Of a stretch of 64,000 bases of DNA, positions 34,414 to 43,283 are shown one piece after another. The translations under genes and the position numbers were made by a program. The DNA is from Chloroflexota bacterium (GTDB lineage Bacteria > Chloroflexota > Anaerolineae > Anaerolineales > Anaerolineaceae). The stretch lies in contig JAJXZS010000048.1 of NCBI GenBank assembly GCA_021779955.1, forward strand, positions 1-64,000, in the 5' to 3' direction. The notes beneath the pieces are model-generated. The model had not been told where the DNA came from, did not search any database, and saw only the letters and a program-made list of their open reading frames with translations. Numbering within the stretch: position 1 is the stretch's first letter; every line of letters starts with the position of its first letter.

Positions 34414-35640
34414 TTAAGGTTTTCCAAAAACGACACGCCAAATACCCGGCTGATCTTCAGTCAGCAATGAATTCAAGCCCGTGATGCTAATCCAGGTATT
34501 GCCGGGCTGAAGCTCCAACGGCTGGTTATCCTTGGTGAAGAACTGGATGGGCATGGTGACATTGGTGTTCTTCCAGATCCCATCATACATCTGACCATCG
34601 CGGAAGAGAATTGCCCGTCCAGTTGCACCTGAAATTGTGACTTCGTGAAGTGTGTCATCGCCGTTCAATGTTTCATAGTTTGCATAGACAACGATGACGT
34701 TGGAGAAGGCAAGTTGAAGACCGGTGTTGCGATCGGTAAGTGGTACAAGAGTGACGTTGCCTGCGGCATCTTCATCTTCAGTCCAGTGCAGGTATTTCTT
34801 GGTGGTGGTGTCATATCTCCAATTGCCAAGATTGGCGCGGCTGAATTGCATGGTGAATTCAGTGCCAGGCACACCGTTGGCAGGGGGAGTGGTATTGAAC
34901 GCCATCCCATCGAGATTGGGCTTGGTATTTACATCCGTTGCTCCGGCGCGGGTATCGTACAGCTTGGTCATTTCAGCCGTATCGGCGAAATTGCTGATCA
35001 CTGTATAAGGGCCATCAGAACAAATCGCAGGGCAGGTATTCGGACCGCCCGATATCACACGAGCGTAGCCAAGCATATCCAGGATTTTCGCATAGACTGG
35101 AGCGTAAGCGTATTCGAGACCCAGGATGCCTTGATACTCGGAGACAAGGTAGCGATCGATCAAACGTCCCGAGCGAATGGGGCCTACTTTGGTCGAATCC
35201 TGTCTGTAATAAAGAGCCATGAATCGGTTGCCACCTTCACCAACGTAGTAGTCGAAGACAATATCAGCCTGGGAGAGACCAGCATGCGGGCGGCCTGATC
35301 GGGGATAATTTGCCACTTTAATCATCACGGGCCGGCGATTCATAATAGTCGGATCGCTGACGGTGAGCCCGGTTAGAGGATCTACATTATCGGGAAAATT
35401 AGTCGGGCCAACTTGAATATTCACCGGTGCGGTGGTTGGGGTTGGCGCAGGGGTTGATGTTGTGGTTGCGGTGGGAACTACGGTGTTGGTTGGTTGCGCA
35501 GTAAGCGTTTGATTTACTGCAGCTTGCATGGTCTGTTGTGCACTTTGATCTTGAGTCGCAGTACCCTGGCAGCCAGCCAATGCCAAAATGACGACTATCA
35601 AAGGAATTACCAGCCAGAGCTTCTTAATTTTGTTATTCAT
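34414..35640 (-). CDS. DUF3048 (YerB-type) lipoprotein
   Basis: I place the start at ATG 35640 (408 residues) with AGGAGAGAGG directly upstream. The lipobox ALAGC lies near residue 24, followed by a Thr/Ala/Pro linker. The DUF3048 domain has DPLTGLTVSDP, RRPVMIKVANYPRSGRPHAGLS, ADIVFDYYVGEGGNRFMALYY and KVGPIRSGR. Function is unknown; B. subtilis YerB is a related lipoprotein. It lies in a run of three secreted lipoproteins. Confidence 0.88.
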   Translation of the reverse strand: MNNKIKKLWLVIPLIVVILALAGCQGTATQDQSAQQTMQAAVNQTLTAQPTNTVVPTATTTSTPAPTPTTAPVNIQVGPTNFPDNVDPLTGLTVSDPTIMNRRPVMIKVANYPRSGRPHAGLSQADIVFDYYVGEGGNRFMALYYRQDSTKVGPIRSGRLIDRYLVSEYQGILGLEYAYAPVYAKILDMLGYARVISGGPNTCPAICSDGPYTVISNFADTAEMTKLYDTRAGATDVNTKPNLDGMAFNTTPPANGVPGTEFTMQFSRANLGNWRYDTTTKKYLHWTEDEDAAGNVTLVPLTDRNTGLQLAFSNVIVVYANYETLNGDDTLHEVTISGATGRAILFRDGQMYDGIWKNTNVTMPIQFFTKDNQPLELQPGNTWISITGLNSLLTEDQPGIWRVVFGKP

Positions 35641-35732
35641 CCTCTCTCCTGTTACAACGCTGGACTCTTTTCCAGCCATGGTCGAATACAATGCAAAAAC
35701 AGATTATAATCCAGTTTTTCCTAACCCTATTG

Positions 35733-37088
35733 TCAACGATTTACGCTGAGCGACAAGTCAGTGCCCGTTGTCAGGCTATCCGTATAGACAACAACTGGCG
35801 CCGAGCCGACTTTACCAAGCCAGATTTTCCAACCGGAACTCGTTTTATCGAGAACAAGGTAACTAACGGTATCGATCCAGGCGAACCCACGGGCATCATT
35901 TACCTGTGTTATCTGCGCTGGAGTTTGCTGAATCTTTCCCAGATATTCCCGTAAGGTCATTCCAGAGGGGATTGAATACGCAAAATGCAAGCTATCGGGA
36001 GACCAGGAAAAATCGTTGATGAGGGTTTTGGCAGCAACCACCTTATCAGGTCCACCGTCAAGGCTGGCAATATGTAAATTGAATTCAGTTGAATTTGGGG
36101 AATCCGACTTAAGGTATGCAATTTGCGCCAGGTTTGGAGATATTTCCTGCGGCATCTGGAAAGCCATCGAAGCCGTTAACAAGGTCGTCGCCGCGCCGGT
36201 TGCAGAGTTGATTTCAACCACCTTCGTCAGAGTTTCGGTATCGGTAAAGGGCTCAGCCGGAGGAACGGTGAAGGCAAAGCTTGCACTATCCATCGACCAG
36301 ATGATTTTGGGCAGGAATGCCACTTCACTTGCGGTATTCACATTGGCAAACGAATAGAATTTGGGGCTCAGTAATCGATTGCCGTTTGAATCGTACAGGT
36401 CGATGCCATCAGGCAGGGCAATTGCGATTTTCGATCCGTTTGGCGAATAAAAGAATTGGTAAGTTTCGTTCACCTGAAGCAGGGTTTGGAATGTGCCGGT
36501 ATCCACACTGAAAAGAATCAAATCCGGCGCGGTGACAAGCCCAGGTCCTTCCATAACGTAGTCCACTGTCATAGCCAACATATGGCTGTTGGGTACCCAG
36601 GCAAACTGATAGGGTTCGCTATCTGTAGCGATCGACGGACGGGTAATGCCGAGGAAATCGTCATGCGTAAAAATCGTGCGATGATTCGTCCCGTCCGAGG
36701 CGACAACATCCAGGGTATAGGTGAATCCGTCAGTTGTTCGAGAATAAGCCACAAGCTGGCCGTCAGTTGATATGACTGCAGTCTGAGCATCGCCGCTTTC
36801 GGTTATCTGTGTGAATGATGAATTGCCGTCTATCCAGGTGTAGACGTTATTGTCTGCAGCGACAAATGCTGCTGCAATTTGAGAGACCGATGAAGAAGCC
36901 CCAGCTGTCGGCGAAGACACAGGCGTGGCCGGGGTGGCCGGGGTGGCCGATGGAAGGGGAGTGGCGGCTGTTGACGGTGAAGCTGTTGGGTTTTGAGGCA
37001 GAGTCGGAGTCGGTGTCGCAGTACATGCTGCAAGCGCAATGATGGTCAGAAAGTAAAAGGAAAAAGCGATCGTCCTGATGGGTCTCAT
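35733..37088 (-). CDS. Secreted beta-propeller-like lipoprotein
   Basis: I place the start at ATG 37088 (451 residues) after GGGAGG. The lipobox is ALAAC, followed by a Pro/Thr/Ser linker. The rest repeats TolB/WD40-like blades (DGQLVAYSRTTDG, NGSKIAIALPDGIDLYD, SMDSASFAFTVP, SPDSLHFAYSIPSG). It is likely a protein-protein or ligand-binding propeller outside the membrane. No enzyme motif was seen. Confidence 0.75.
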   Translation of the reverse strand: MRPIRTIAFSFYFLTIIALAACTATPTPTLPQNPTASPSTAATPLPSATPATPATPVSSPTAGASSSVSQIAAAFVAADNNVYTWIDGNSSFTQITESGDAQTAVISTDGQLVAYSRTTDGFTYTLDVVASDGTNHRTIFTHDDFLGITRPSIATDSEPYQFAWVPNSHMLAMTVDYVMEGPGLVTAPDLILFSVDTGTFQTLLQVNETYQFFYSPNGSKIAIALPDGIDLYDSNGNRLLSPKFYSFANVNTASEVAFLPKIIWSMDSASFAFTVPPAEPFTDTETLTKVVEINSATGAATTLLTASMAFQMPQEISPNLAQIAYLKSDSPNSTEFNLHIASLDGGPDKVVAAKTLINDFSWSPDSLHFAYSIPSGMTLREYLGKIQQTPAQITQVNDARGFAWIDTVSYLVLDKTSSGWKIWLGKVGSAPVVVYTDSLTTGTDLSLSVNR

Positions 37089-37147
37089 TCTAAAAACCTC
37101 CCACATGAATATTCTGACTATACCCCTCTGATTATAATCAAGTGGTA

Positions 37148-37183
37148 AACAAAATGAAACGGCGGGTTTATACCCGCCGTTTC
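37148..37183 (-). terminator. Terminator of the B12 mutase operon
   Basis: GAAACGGCGGGT and ACCCGCCGTTTC form a 12-bp stem with a 4-base loop, then ATTTTGTTT on the minus strand, directly after the last operon gene. Confidence 0.85.
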
Positions 37184-37185
37184 GG

Positions 37186-38097
37186 TTAGACGATGCGCTG
37201 CATCACTTCTTCGAGTGTAAAGGGGAGGAAGTAGAGCGGGGGAATCTCAAGCATGGTGTATACGCCGGGGGCGAGCTTCATGACAGCGCGAGCAGCTGCG
37301 ATCATCACCTGGGCAGTGGAAGCCGGATTGTGGAATGTAGTGTCGAAGTTCAGCAACTGGTTGTCCACCCCTGATGCACCTCCCTTTCGATGTATCTGGA
37401 TTGCATGCCCCATATCGACAAGCGGAGCCACGTCTGGTACCTGAAAAACTCTAACTGAATCATGTTTGAAGTAGGAATCCTCGAGGATGGCACTCTTTAT
37501 TTTCTCGAATTCGGCATCGGGTTCGAGCTCGAGGTACAGATCCCGGTTATGGCAGCCCGGATCGCCCGGCCGGGTAATGGAAAGCGCATCCTTAACACCG
37601 GGGTAAGATTTTGCTGCGACCGTATGACCCATACTCATGCCCGGACCATATGTCACGTAGGTCAGACCGGTGGGCGTCCAGACTTCAAACAATGCGCGGA
37701 TGATGGTGCTCATTCCAGGATCCACGCCTGCGCCCATCACTGATGCAGCACCGGCCTTCAGCGCGGGTGGTTCCAGTGCATCGCGAAGATGCAAGAATGG
37801 CTCGCCGTGCATATCAAAGCAATCCACTGTCCGGATTCCTTGTTCAAGCAGCTCAGGGGCTGTTTTTTCCACATTGCGGCTGGGTACTGTCAATACTGCA
37901 ACGTCGGGTTTGTCGGGAAGGTCGCGAATATCCTCGACTGTGAGCGTGCCTGGGAAGTCATTCTTTACTTTGTCTATGCAGGTTTGGCGTTCGATGATAC
38001 CGAGGAGATCAAGATCTGGCGCCAACCGCACGGCACGAACCGCATACGACCCGATATGACCGCATCCTATTACAGCAACCTTGTACTTGTTTGCCAT
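37186..38097 (-). CDS. Diaminopimelate-dehydrogenase-like NAD(P) oxidoreductase
   Basis: This 303-residue protein follows meso-diaminopimelate D-dehydrogenase closely in layout: GCGHIGSYAVRAVRLAPD (Rossmann), VAVLTVPSRNVEKTAPELL, TVDCFDMHGE, a GAGVDPGMSTIIRALFE segment where Ddh usually has GWDPG, YGPGMSMGHTVAAK, and NPASTAQVMIAAARA. Ddh oxidatively deaminates the D centre of meso-DAP. The Trp to Val change and its place in a B12 mutase operon suggest a different diamino acid substrate. It is the last gene before the terminator. Confidence 0.8.
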   Translation of the reverse strand: MANKYKVAVIGCGHIGSYAVRAVRLAPDLDLLGIIERQTCIDKVKNDFPGTLTVEDIRDLPDKPDVAVLTVPSRNVEKTAPELLEQGIRTVDCFDMHGEPFLHLRDALEPPALKAGAASVMGAGVDPGMSTIIRALFEVWTPTGLTYVTYGPGMSMGHTVAAKSYPGVKDALSITRPGDPGCHNRDLYLELEPDAEFEKIKSAILEDSYFKHDSVRVFQVPDVAPLVDMGHAIQIHRKGGASGVDNQLLNFDTTFHNPASTAQVMIAAARAVMKLAPGVYTMLEIPPLYFLPFTLEEVMQRIV

Positions 38098-38130
38098 AGT
38101 CCCTCTTTTTGTCCGATGTCATTTTTTATT

Positions 38131-38568
38131 TCACTCAAAGCGAAACTCGATTGGATCACCGGGTTTAAGGTTCAACTCGAACCCCGTCTGGTTTTGTTTT
38201 CCGGCCTTGACGATGATATTCATATGATTGGGCATGTGCGAGAACTCATAACCTGCAAGAGCACCAATGTTTTGTCCATTGATGGATACCTTGTCGCCCT
38301 GCCACAAGACTCCGCTGCCTGCGACCTCGAAGAAACACACGTAAGCGATTCTTTCGATTCTCGATCCGGGACCGGCAGCCTCTTCGGTCAAGATCAATTC
38401 ATGGATTTCATGCTTCAAGACAGCCCTGGATGGAAAAGGCGCCAGGATCAAGCCCCGATTTTCAGCCCTGGCGTGCAAGACTGCACTGACCCGAGCCATC
38501 ACCGGTTCTTTGGCTGTGCATGGCATGGCATGATCGAGCAAGCGGTCTAGGTAAGGATCTTTTGGCAC
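38131..38568 (-). CDS. Unknown protein of the B12 mutase operon
   Basis: This 145-residue protein has a GTG start after AGAGGAG. It is soluble and beta-rich (RAENRGLILAPFPSRAVLKH, KVSINGQNIGALAGYEFSHMPNHMNI), ending KPGDPIEFRFE. No family or motif was recognised with confidence. It overlaps the KamB-like gene by 22 bp. Its strict place between the reactivase-like ATPase and the dehydrogenase suggests a role in the same pathway. Confidence 0.7.
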   Translation of the reverse strand: MPKDPYLDRLLDHAMPCTAKEPVMARVSAVLHARAENRGLILAPFPSRAVLKHEIHELILTEEAAGPGSRIERIAYVCFFEVAGSGVLWQGDKVSINGQNIGALAGYEFSHMPNHMNIIVKAGKQNQTGFELNLKPGDPIEFRFE

Positions 38569-39632
38569 TTTTGCTCCTCTCGCAGACCCAACAATTCCGA
38601 CCAGTTGGGTTGTTCCTCAACTTCGAGATCGAAAACCGGGATCGCACGAACTGCTTTGCGGACAGATTGTAAAAGCTCATTCCGGTCGGCGAAGGCCGGT
38701 TCGTAAGCATTTCCGTGCTTCGATCGGCGTGGGTAAAATGGATTCACAGTCAAACAAATCAAGGGAATCGACCGCAAGACTGTAAATTGAACCGCAGAAT
38801 TGGCAAGCAGTTTGCCCCATTGTTCAATGTGACCCGATGTGATCATCCGTAATGGGCTGGCCATAACCAGGCTTACCGGTAAGCGTGATCGATGATCGAA
38901 ATGCTCTCTTTCTAAAAGCCGGCCGAGTAATTCAGGATGGGCGACACCTGGGATGATCATCTTGCGCAGGATCATTCCCTTGGCCGCAGTGGAATCCAAT
39001 ACCGAAGGATCGATCAGATTTGCCGCAGGCAATGATCTGCTGCTGCCATCTTGATAGATGAAAATGCAATGCGTGGGGTGTGAAAGACCTTCGGGCTCAA
39101 CAGGCAGATTGAAAAAGGAGACCAGGGCAGAAATATGTTTGGTGACTTCGTCGATTCCCGAGTTGAAGGAGGCTCCAGTTGCCAGCACCAAGCCGTCACA
39201 CAAAATCATCGGGGTTAGTCTGTTCAATGCTCCATCCACCAACAACAAATCGATATCGAGCGTACGAAATCGTTCGATCAAATCAGCCAGGTCCTTCTGG
39301 CGGTTCGGCCCGGCAACCAGAACGGTGCCTTCTTCCAGAATCTCAGCAATGACGACCGCGCCCAGTATCGTCTTGCATTGGGTGGTCTGAACAATCTTGA
39401 GCTTTGCCGTGCCCGCTGCGACGCAATCCAAAGCAGTAGCTACCAGATCACCGGGCATCAAGGTATAGCGCGGTTTGGGCAATCCTGTGACGGTATCGAG
39501 TTGTTCGCCATCATATCCAATACTCGTCAAAGCAATCTTCCTGCTGCAGGCATGCAGTTCCTTCAAAGCGGAAAGAACTGTGGTGGTCTTTCCTGTATTT
39601 TTTGCTGTGCCTGCAAAGCCGATCGTTTTCAT
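38547..39632 (-). CDS. P-loop ATPase resembling the aminomutase reactivase subunit KamB
   Basis: This 361-residue protein begins MKTIGFAGTAKNTGKTTT, a Walker A loop (residues 8-16), with a Walker B-like DIDLLLVDGALNR. It resembles KamB-type proteins that help re-load cobalamin into PLP/B12 aminomutases; I recall this similarity and have not aligned it. It overlaps the mutase gene by 4 bp (ATGA), consistent with making a helper alongside its target. No KamC/MutS-like partner is in the window. Confidence 0.65.
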   Translation of the reverse strand: MKTIGFAGTAKNTGKTTTVLSALKELHACSRKIALTSIGYDGEQLDTVTGLPKPRYTLMPGDLVATALDCVAAGTAKLKIVQTTQCKTILGAVVIAEILEEGTVLVAGPNRQKDLADLIERFRTLDIDLLLVDGALNRLTPMILCDGLVLATGASFNSGIDEVTKHISALVSFFNLPVEPEGLSHPTHCIFIYQDGSSRSLPAANLIDPSVLDSTAAKGMILRKMIIPGVAHPELLGRLLEREHFDHRSRLPVSLVMASPLRMITSGHIEQWGKLLANSAVQFTVLRSIPLICLTVNPFYPRRSKHGNAYEPAFADRNELLQSVRKAVRAIPVFDLEVEEQPNWSELLGLREEQKCQKILT

Positions 39633-41461
39633 GCCTGCCTCGTGACTACTGTCCCTCTGCCCGCTCTACCCGGATACAGCCCATCTTCTGAATTTCCAAG
39701 CAGCCCTTCATAGATGCTTGCCACGAAATCTCCTCGTTTTTCGACAGCCTGGAGCACTGAAATGATATCTTCGTGAAGTCTGGACTGAATTCGTAGGGAA
39801 CGGGGCGTGGCTGTGTATCCGGAGTTTCCGGTAAAACGCATCATTTCCCGTACGCCCCTCAGGGTATCGACGCGTGCCTGGGCGGTGATGGGTCCTTTTG
39901 CGTATGCCTCGTCGGAAGAAGCCATCGTGATCGCATCGACACCGAGACTGGCTGCCAGCGATGCATAGGCCGCGGTGCTGACGGCCGATTGGACGCGATC
40001 GGGGGTATGCGTCATAAAGCCTACCGGCTCGCCCGGCCATACCGGGGTATCGATAAACTCGCGCCAGATGTTGAGCTTGGCAGCGTTCATATCGATACTG
40101 TTCTCGTCCATCTCGCCGCTTATCTGCATGTAAGGGGAAAAACACATCAGCGGTTTGGGGATGGGTTTGGCTCCGAGCTTTAGAGCAAGTGCCATCATGA
40201 TGAGCAAGCCGGCAAAAGTCTTATGCGGAGGAACGCCTGAGAGCTCATCGTTGCCTGGAATATCGAAGGGAATCCCGTACTGACTTGCCAGCATGATGGA
40301 GTACACCCCGTCAACAGTAAGGCGAGCTGGATCGGTTCCACCGCCGGTAGAGCCGTATGGGATGTTGATTTTGAACAGGTCGGCACCGGCTTCGGCTCCA
40401 AGGACGAGGGTCTCGGGTGTGTTCAGCCCCCGATGACCGCGAATGTTCCACACCGTTCTGAGAGACAGGAACCTCTTGATTAATTTCAGGTTTTCCAGGG
40501 TGACGATTGTGCCGTCATGCTCGTGCGTGAGCAAGCCGCTCATCAAGCCTTCGTGCTGCGCACCCCAGGAGGGATCGAAATGCAGCACTCCATCGGCACC
40601 CCACGCCTCGCTGATCTTGATGTGCATGATGTCCATCACGGGGCAGCCTGTGCCATATTGGACAAAGAACAACGGTTTGCTCCCATTAAGGCGCAGGGTT
40701 CGATAAAATTGATCATCCGCCTTTAGTAAACGCGGCAGAACTTCAATTTCATCACCTGATACTTTCCGAACACCCGCGAGCAGCCTGCCATCCCGGTAGA
40801 AAGCCTGGATTTCAGAATCGCACAAAGCGAGATATCGATCTCGCAGCGCTTTGCCTTTGCCAGTGCCCGCCTGCAAAAAGTCGACGTTTTCTTGTATCGC
40901 CTGAGACCGGATTTCAGCCCGCTCGATACCGCCGGAGGATTTGTCTTTCACCCAATCGAGAATTTGGGCGGTAATGCTGTCCAGAATCGGCTCGATCCTG
41001 GTATCGATGAATTTATAGGAATATCCTGCGGTGATATCCGGTTTGAGATTCGTCCCAACTCTGACTCTCGCAGAATCGCCGGAAGCAGGCCTGTTCTCGA
41101 TGAATGCAAGAAGTGCGTTCATATCGAGATCGCCCGGGAAGATGGCGTCGAAACCGAGTTCTGCTCCGGCTTCCTTTGTGAGCGCCATGCCGCCAACTCC
41201 AAGCCTTGTCTTGTCACGCAAGCCGGCAGCATCCGCAAGATCGACGAATCTGCCAAGGATTTCTGCGGATTGATATCCCAGCGTACGGCTAACAAGGATC
41301 ACATCGGGGCAGATTTCCAGGGCTTTTCCGATGGCTTCTTCTTCGTTTGTGCCAGGCGGCATGCATTCGGTGTGATAGCCGGCTTCTCTCAATCGGCGTT
41401 GGATGAGTTTGACGGCATTGTCATGGACAGGATCGAGCGGGGCAAGCAGAATCTTCTTCAT
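39629..41461 (-). CDS. Cobalamin-binding TIM-barrel mutase, unknown substrate
   Basis: This 610-residue protein joins an N-terminal B12-binding Rossmann domain (residues 1-125; LDPVHDNAVKLIQRRL with His13 as probable axial ligand, then ILVSRTLGY and GVGGMALT) to a catalytic barrel (about 250-560; FVQYGTGCPVMDI, NIRGHRGLNTPETLVLG, INIPYGSTGGGTDP, ITMASSDEAYAKGP). The barrel recalls glutamate mutase E and aminomutase large subunits, but domain order and sequence differ from MutE, KamD and OraE. The usual DxHxxG loop is altered. It is coupled by ATGA overlaps to both neighbours. Confidence 0.75.
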   Translation of the reverse strand: MKKILLAPLDPVHDNAVKLIQRRLREAGYHTECMPPGTNEEEAIGKALEICPDVILVSRTLGYQSAEILGRFVDLADAAGLRDKTRLGVGGMALTKEAGAELGFDAIFPGDLDMNALLAFIENRPASGDSARVRVGTNLKPDITAGYSYKFIDTRIEPILDSITAQILDWVKDKSSGGIERAEIRSQAIQENVDFLQAGTGKGKALRDRYLALCDSEIQAFYRDGRLLAGVRKVSGDEIEVLPRLLKADDQFYRTLRLNGSKPLFFVQYGTGCPVMDIMHIKISEAWGADGVLHFDPSWGAQHEGLMSGLLTHEHDGTIVTLENLKLIKRFLSLRTVWNIRGHRGLNTPETLVLGAEAGADLFKINIPYGSTGGGTDPARLTVDGVYSIMLASQYGIPFDIPGNDELSGVPPHKTFAGLLIMMALALKLGAKPIPKPLMCFSPYMQISGEMDENSIDMNAAKLNIWREFIDTPVWPGEPVGFMTHTPDRVQSAVSTAAYASLAASLGVDAITMASSDEAYAKGPITAQARVDTLRGVREMMRFTGNSGYTATPRSLRIQSRLHEDIISVLQAVEKRGDFVASIYEGLLGNSEDGLYPGRAGRGTVVTRQA

Positions 41462-41763
41462 TTGCCGCCGTCTTCCAACCAGAGATAATGGTCGCCGGGG
41501 TGGTGAATGTAAGCGCGCAAGCGGACTCTGGCACCAGGTCCGCTGTGTTCGAGGAAAACAACGTCACCACGGGGCAGGTTCATTTCAACCAACAATCGTT
41601 CCGCCAGCTTTCGTCCTTCTTCGGCCGAATTACAGATCAGGAAGGTCTCAATATCGATTGCATCGAGAACATGATCGGTCGCTTTGCCCAAGTTCACCTC
41701 TTCGAATTCCCTGCAGCAGCGAATCTTAATGAAACTTGAACTCAGAGATGGGCATCTGTCCAT
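41458..41763 (-). CDS. Small unknown subunit of the B12 mutase operon
   Basis: The gene encodes 101 residues if ATG 41763 is used. A GTG at 41697 (79 residues) is a serious alternative, because the ATG lies inside a perfect hairpin and lacks a ribosome binding site. The protein is alpha/beta (DHVLDAIDIETFLICNSAEEG, VVFLEHSGPGARVRLRAYIHHPG). It is not like OraS or MutS. Its 4-bp overlap with the mutase gene suggests a small partner subunit. Confidence 0.65.
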   Translation of the reverse strand: MDRCPSLSSSFIKIRCCREFEEVNLGKATDHVLDAIDIETFLICNSAEEGRKLAERLLVEMNLPRGDVVFLEHSGPGARVRLRAYIHHPGDHYLWLEDGGK

Positions 41764-41770
41764 CTCTGAG
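41741..41770 (-). promoter_or_regulatory. 11-bp hairpin at the start of the small mutase-operon gene
   Basis: CTCAGAGATGG and CCATCTCTGAG are perfectly complementary around an 8-base loop, 17 bases after the PLP gene stop. It contains the ATG at 41763. It could attenuate transcription or mask the start. Confidence 0.6.
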
Positions 41771-41786
41771 CATGTTGACCATCCAC

Positions 41787-43256
41787 TTAATCGATCACGC
41801 CTGCCGTGCGCGAGATGATTTCAATCGCTTTGAACATGGCACGGACCATCATACGTGTCGGCTGCTCGAGCAACCGGCCTTCTTCATCCAGGTTACCCAC
41901 GCCGTTGGAGACCATGATGTTTGCGTCGTATGCGATGGTTGGAATCAGGCCCATCTGCGACATGCAATTCTGCAGAATATGGCTGCCTGCATACATATCT
42001 TCGATCGAGAAGACCGGAATGCCCATCTGGCCTTCTTTCCAGGTATCGGCATAATTCAGTTCGACAGAAAGGCAATTTTGCGATTTGTAGATGCTCCAGC
42101 CGGTCTGCAGCGATTTGGGAAGCGCCTCGAACTCCTGCAGAGTGATCTTATAGAGGTCATCCAATGCAGTGAGGGCAATCTGGGGACGATCTTTAAGGAT
42201 CTTCATTGCCGCCAGGGTGCCCGCCAAGGCTTCTTTACCGGGGTCAAAGCCGACATATGCGGCCTTACCGTGTGAGCTCAATGTGCCATAGCGTGCGCCG
42301 TGAATCCCAAGCGCGCGGCGGATGAGCACCATCGGCTCTTCCTTGCCAATGATCAGGCCGCTTGTCGGAGCGCCGGAGGCTTTGTCCATCGAGTAGATGA
42401 TCAAATCCGCACCTGTTTTACGCAGGTCGGTGCCGATGAATGGAACTCCCCAGGCATTATCCACGATATAGGGGATGTCATACTCGGCGGCAAGTTGCGC
42501 CATGCCTTTCTGGAACAAAGGAGCGCCTTCGTGGTCTTTTTCACCGTAGCCGTATCCCGGGGTGTCATATCCAAGAGATGCTATTCCCGAGAGGGTGTCT
42601 GCATTACGGGATGCCACTTCCTCGAAGCGTTTGAGTGATTTTGCAGCATCAACATGCAGCATATTGGGAATTGGATTGTATTTGATCCCGTGGCAATCGT
42701 AGGTTGCGCCTACCGGTTTGACCACGAGTGTATCGAGGTTGAAAGCCCGTTTTCCCTGGACGCCATATTCGCCTGCAGCTTCACCTCTTTCAGCATTCAC
42801 CTCTTTGTACTTGGGAGGGAAGGGCCGGCCGTATGCGCCCTGGTGATGCAGATGGCGTTCGTATGGGGCGATATAGCGGGTGCGGTAGGGATCGCCTTTA
42901 CCCAGGGTTGGCGGAGTGCACAGAACATCATAAGCTGTGAATAATCCGGCTTCGCAGGTATTGATCAGGGCCGCATCGTATTCATCACCGTAAAATTCCT
43001 TGACAACGTCACGGATTTGTTCATCAAGGACAGCCGAAGGGAGGACCTTACGGGCTGCATCGTGCATTGCCTCTTCCACCTCGCGTGACAACAAGCCATG
43101 GCATCCCGAGACCGCACCTGTCAAGCCCAGGTTGCCCTTGAGTGATCCTGTGATGCCAATCTCTTCGGAAAATCTCTTTGCTTCGGCATAGATCGTAGTT
43201 GCGTTTGCTTGAAGATGCTTGTACATCTGGTAACGGAATTGCCATTTCTTGGTCAT
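41787..43256 (-). CDS. PLP-dependent fold-type I enzyme of the B12 mutase operon
   Basis: This 489-residue protein starts at an ATG with AAGAGGAG upstream. The PLP site is visible: IPYIVDNAWGVPFIG (Asp for the pyridine nitrogen) and IIYSMDKASGAPTSG, where Lys is the likely Schiff base. An HVDAAKSLKRFEEVA segment precedes. It looks like aminotransferase class V/SelA-type enzymes but I cannot name a family. In known PLP/B12 aminomutases PLP is held by the mutase itself, so a separate PLP enzyme may act before or after the mutase, as racemase, lyase or transferase. Confidence 0.75.
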   Translation of the reverse strand: MTKKWQFRYQMYKHLQANATTIYAEAKRFSEEIGITGSLKGNLGLTGAVSGCHGLLSREVEEAMHDAARKVLPSAVLDEQIRDVVKEFYGDEYDAALINTCEAGLFTAYDVLCTPPTLGKGDPYRTRYIAPYERHLHHQGAYGRPFPPKYKEVNAERGEAAGEYGVQGKRAFNLDTLVVKPVGATYDCHGIKYNPIPNMLHVDAAKSLKRFEEVASRNADTLSGIASLGYDTPGYGYGEKDHEGAPLFQKGMAQLAAEYDIPYIVDNAWGVPFIGTDLRKTGADLIIYSMDKASGAPTSGLIIGKEEPMVLIRRALGIHGARYGTLSSHGKAAYVGFDPGKEALAGTLAAMKILKDRPQIALTALDDLYKITLQEFEALPKSLQTGWSIYKSQNCLSVELNYADTWKEGQMGIPVFSIEDMYAGSHILQNCMSQMGLIPTIAYDANIMVSNGVGNLDEEGRLLEQPTRMMVRAMFKAIEIISRTAGVID

Positions 43257-43283
43257 GAAGTTCTCCTCTTGATGTTGGATGAT

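Noticed and set aside
37186-38097. Plain lysine-biosynthesis meso-DAP dehydrogenase
   Set aside because: The operon has no lysine-biosynthesis partner and the substrate-site Trp is replaced by Val; a catabolic role fits better, though not proven.
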